Part shown: one piece after another, positions 46,099-46,406 of the stretch
How positions within the stretch are numbered: position 1 is the stretch's first letter
Layout: each line of letters begins with the position of its first letter
From: a virus
Length of the DNA stretch: 46,406 nucleotides
IMG/VR virus record: IMGVR_UViG_3300043787_000086
Location: 1-46,406 of that record
Strand: one strand, 5' to 3'
The notes under the pieces: generated by a model
Seen by the model: the letters and a program-made list of their open reading frames with translations, nothing else
Database searches by the model: none
Told to the model about the DNA's origin: nothing
Program-made: the position numbers and the translations under genes

Positions 46099-46406
46099 CT
46101 ATGCCACCGAAGGTTTCCCAAAATGCCCGTTGACGTAGGTGTTCAGCCGCGAGTTTATTTCATCGACGCGCCTGCCTTCGGCCATCTGCCGGTCCTCGAT
46201 GCGATCGATCCGGCCACTTTGCTGGGCGAGCGTAACGAGCACGCTGCTTAACGCCTCGATGCCTTTTTTTAATTCCTGGATTTCCTTGGATTGCTGGGCG
46301 CCGATCATTTCAAATCTGGTAGCCATGTTGGCCATGCGCCAGACAATTGCGCCTCCCCCCGCTATAACGCTGATAATTTCCAGCGCTCGCAAGATGTTTT
46401 CCAAAT
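46099..46406 (-). CDS. Small coiled-coil membrane protein, 3' part and overlap copy
   Basis: Second copy of the gene described at 1-273. Here it reads from the window edge (the true start lies 22 bases beyond, as seen at 273) to the stop at 46099, ending LNTYVNGHFGKPSVA. The protein sequence is identical to the left copy wherever both are present. Confidence 0.75.
   Translation of the reverse strand, partial: LENILRALEIISVIAGGGAIVWRMANMATRFEMIGAQQSKEIQELKKGIEALSSVLVTLAQQSGRIDRIEDRQMAEGRRVDEINSRLNTYVNGHFGKPSVA
46156..46406. repeat. Terminal redundancy, right copy
   Basis: Counterpart of 1-251; see that entry for the six silent differences and the 127-bp exact part. Confidence 0.9.

Noticed and set aside
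1-46406. Temperate lifestyle with integrase and attachment site
   Set aside because: I found no tyrosine or serine integrase and no att-like repeat. The Cro-like switch alone does not prove lysogeny.
1-46406. Diversity-generating retroelement, looked for because of the BPP-1-like head genes
   Set aside because: No reverse transcriptase and no template/variable repeat pair seen near the fibre genes.
1-46406. CRISPR arrays and tRNA genes
   Set aside because: No regularly spaced repeats and no cloverleaf or T-arm consensus noticed in the non-coding regions by eye.

Overview
The window is essentially one complete genome of a short-tailed (podovirus-like) double-stranded DNA phage, assembled as a circular or circularly permuted molecule. 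The last 251 bases repeat the first 251, so the unique unit is about 46,155 bp, and one gene is split across the ends. The host is most likely an alphaproteobacterium, probably of the Rhizobiales/Bradyrhizobiaceae type. The phage carries a GcrA-family cell-cycle regulator, an Omp25-like outer-membrane barrel, small proteins of kinds I associate with Rhizobiales phages, and an IS1595-family element. The host is an inference from gene content; nothing here identifies it directly.

Layout. About 45.6 kb through the join down to 27.15 kb is one long leftward (minus-strand) late module. Read in transcription order it holds the terminase small and large subunits, portal, small head genes, scaffold, a glycosyltransferase-like protein inside the head module, major capsid protein, and head and tail accessory genes. 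It continues with signal-peptide-bearing fibre-like proteins, a tail adaptor with carbohydrate-binding-like repeats, a tail nozzle protein, three internal or ejection proteins including a 1202-residue one, a large fibre, a lysis cassette, an outer-membrane protein and two coiled-coil proteins. From 27.15 to 27.9 kb there is an AT-rich non-coding region with inverted and direct repeats and a DnaA-box-like site. From 27.9 to 31.5 kb lies a leftward accessory block: an orphan basic protein, a sugar C-methyltransferase, a short-chain dehydrogenase, a protein with a Tat-like signal and a WbuC-type cupin. From 31.5 to 31.9 kb there is a GC-rich, strongly structured non-coding stretch. From 31.9 to 32.6 kb an XRE-type repressor and a GcrA homologue face, across a compact divergent promoter region, the rightward early module (32.7-45.5 kb).

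The early module is about 40 tightly packed small genes, many overlapping by ATGA. Recognisable ones are an SSB-like protein with an acidic/aromatic tail, a PD-(D/E)XK nuclease, an XRE-type regulator, a DUF4326 protein, a radical SAM enzyme and a MazG-like pyrophosphohydrolase. I see no DNA polymerase, helicase, primase, RNA polymerase, integrase or reverse transcriptase, so replication must lean on the host or on unrecognised proteins.

Two mobile-looking insertions stand out. An intact 1579-bp IS1595-family element (33712-35290) has 26-bp inverted ends, a perfect 8-bp target duplication and two passenger genes. The radical SAM gene is bracketed by roughly 50-bp inverted repeats (41130-42113), forming a one-gene cassette that I cannot assign to any known element class. 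Recurrent leader sequences at several early-gene starts suggest that this module evolves by shuffling gene-sized cassettes.
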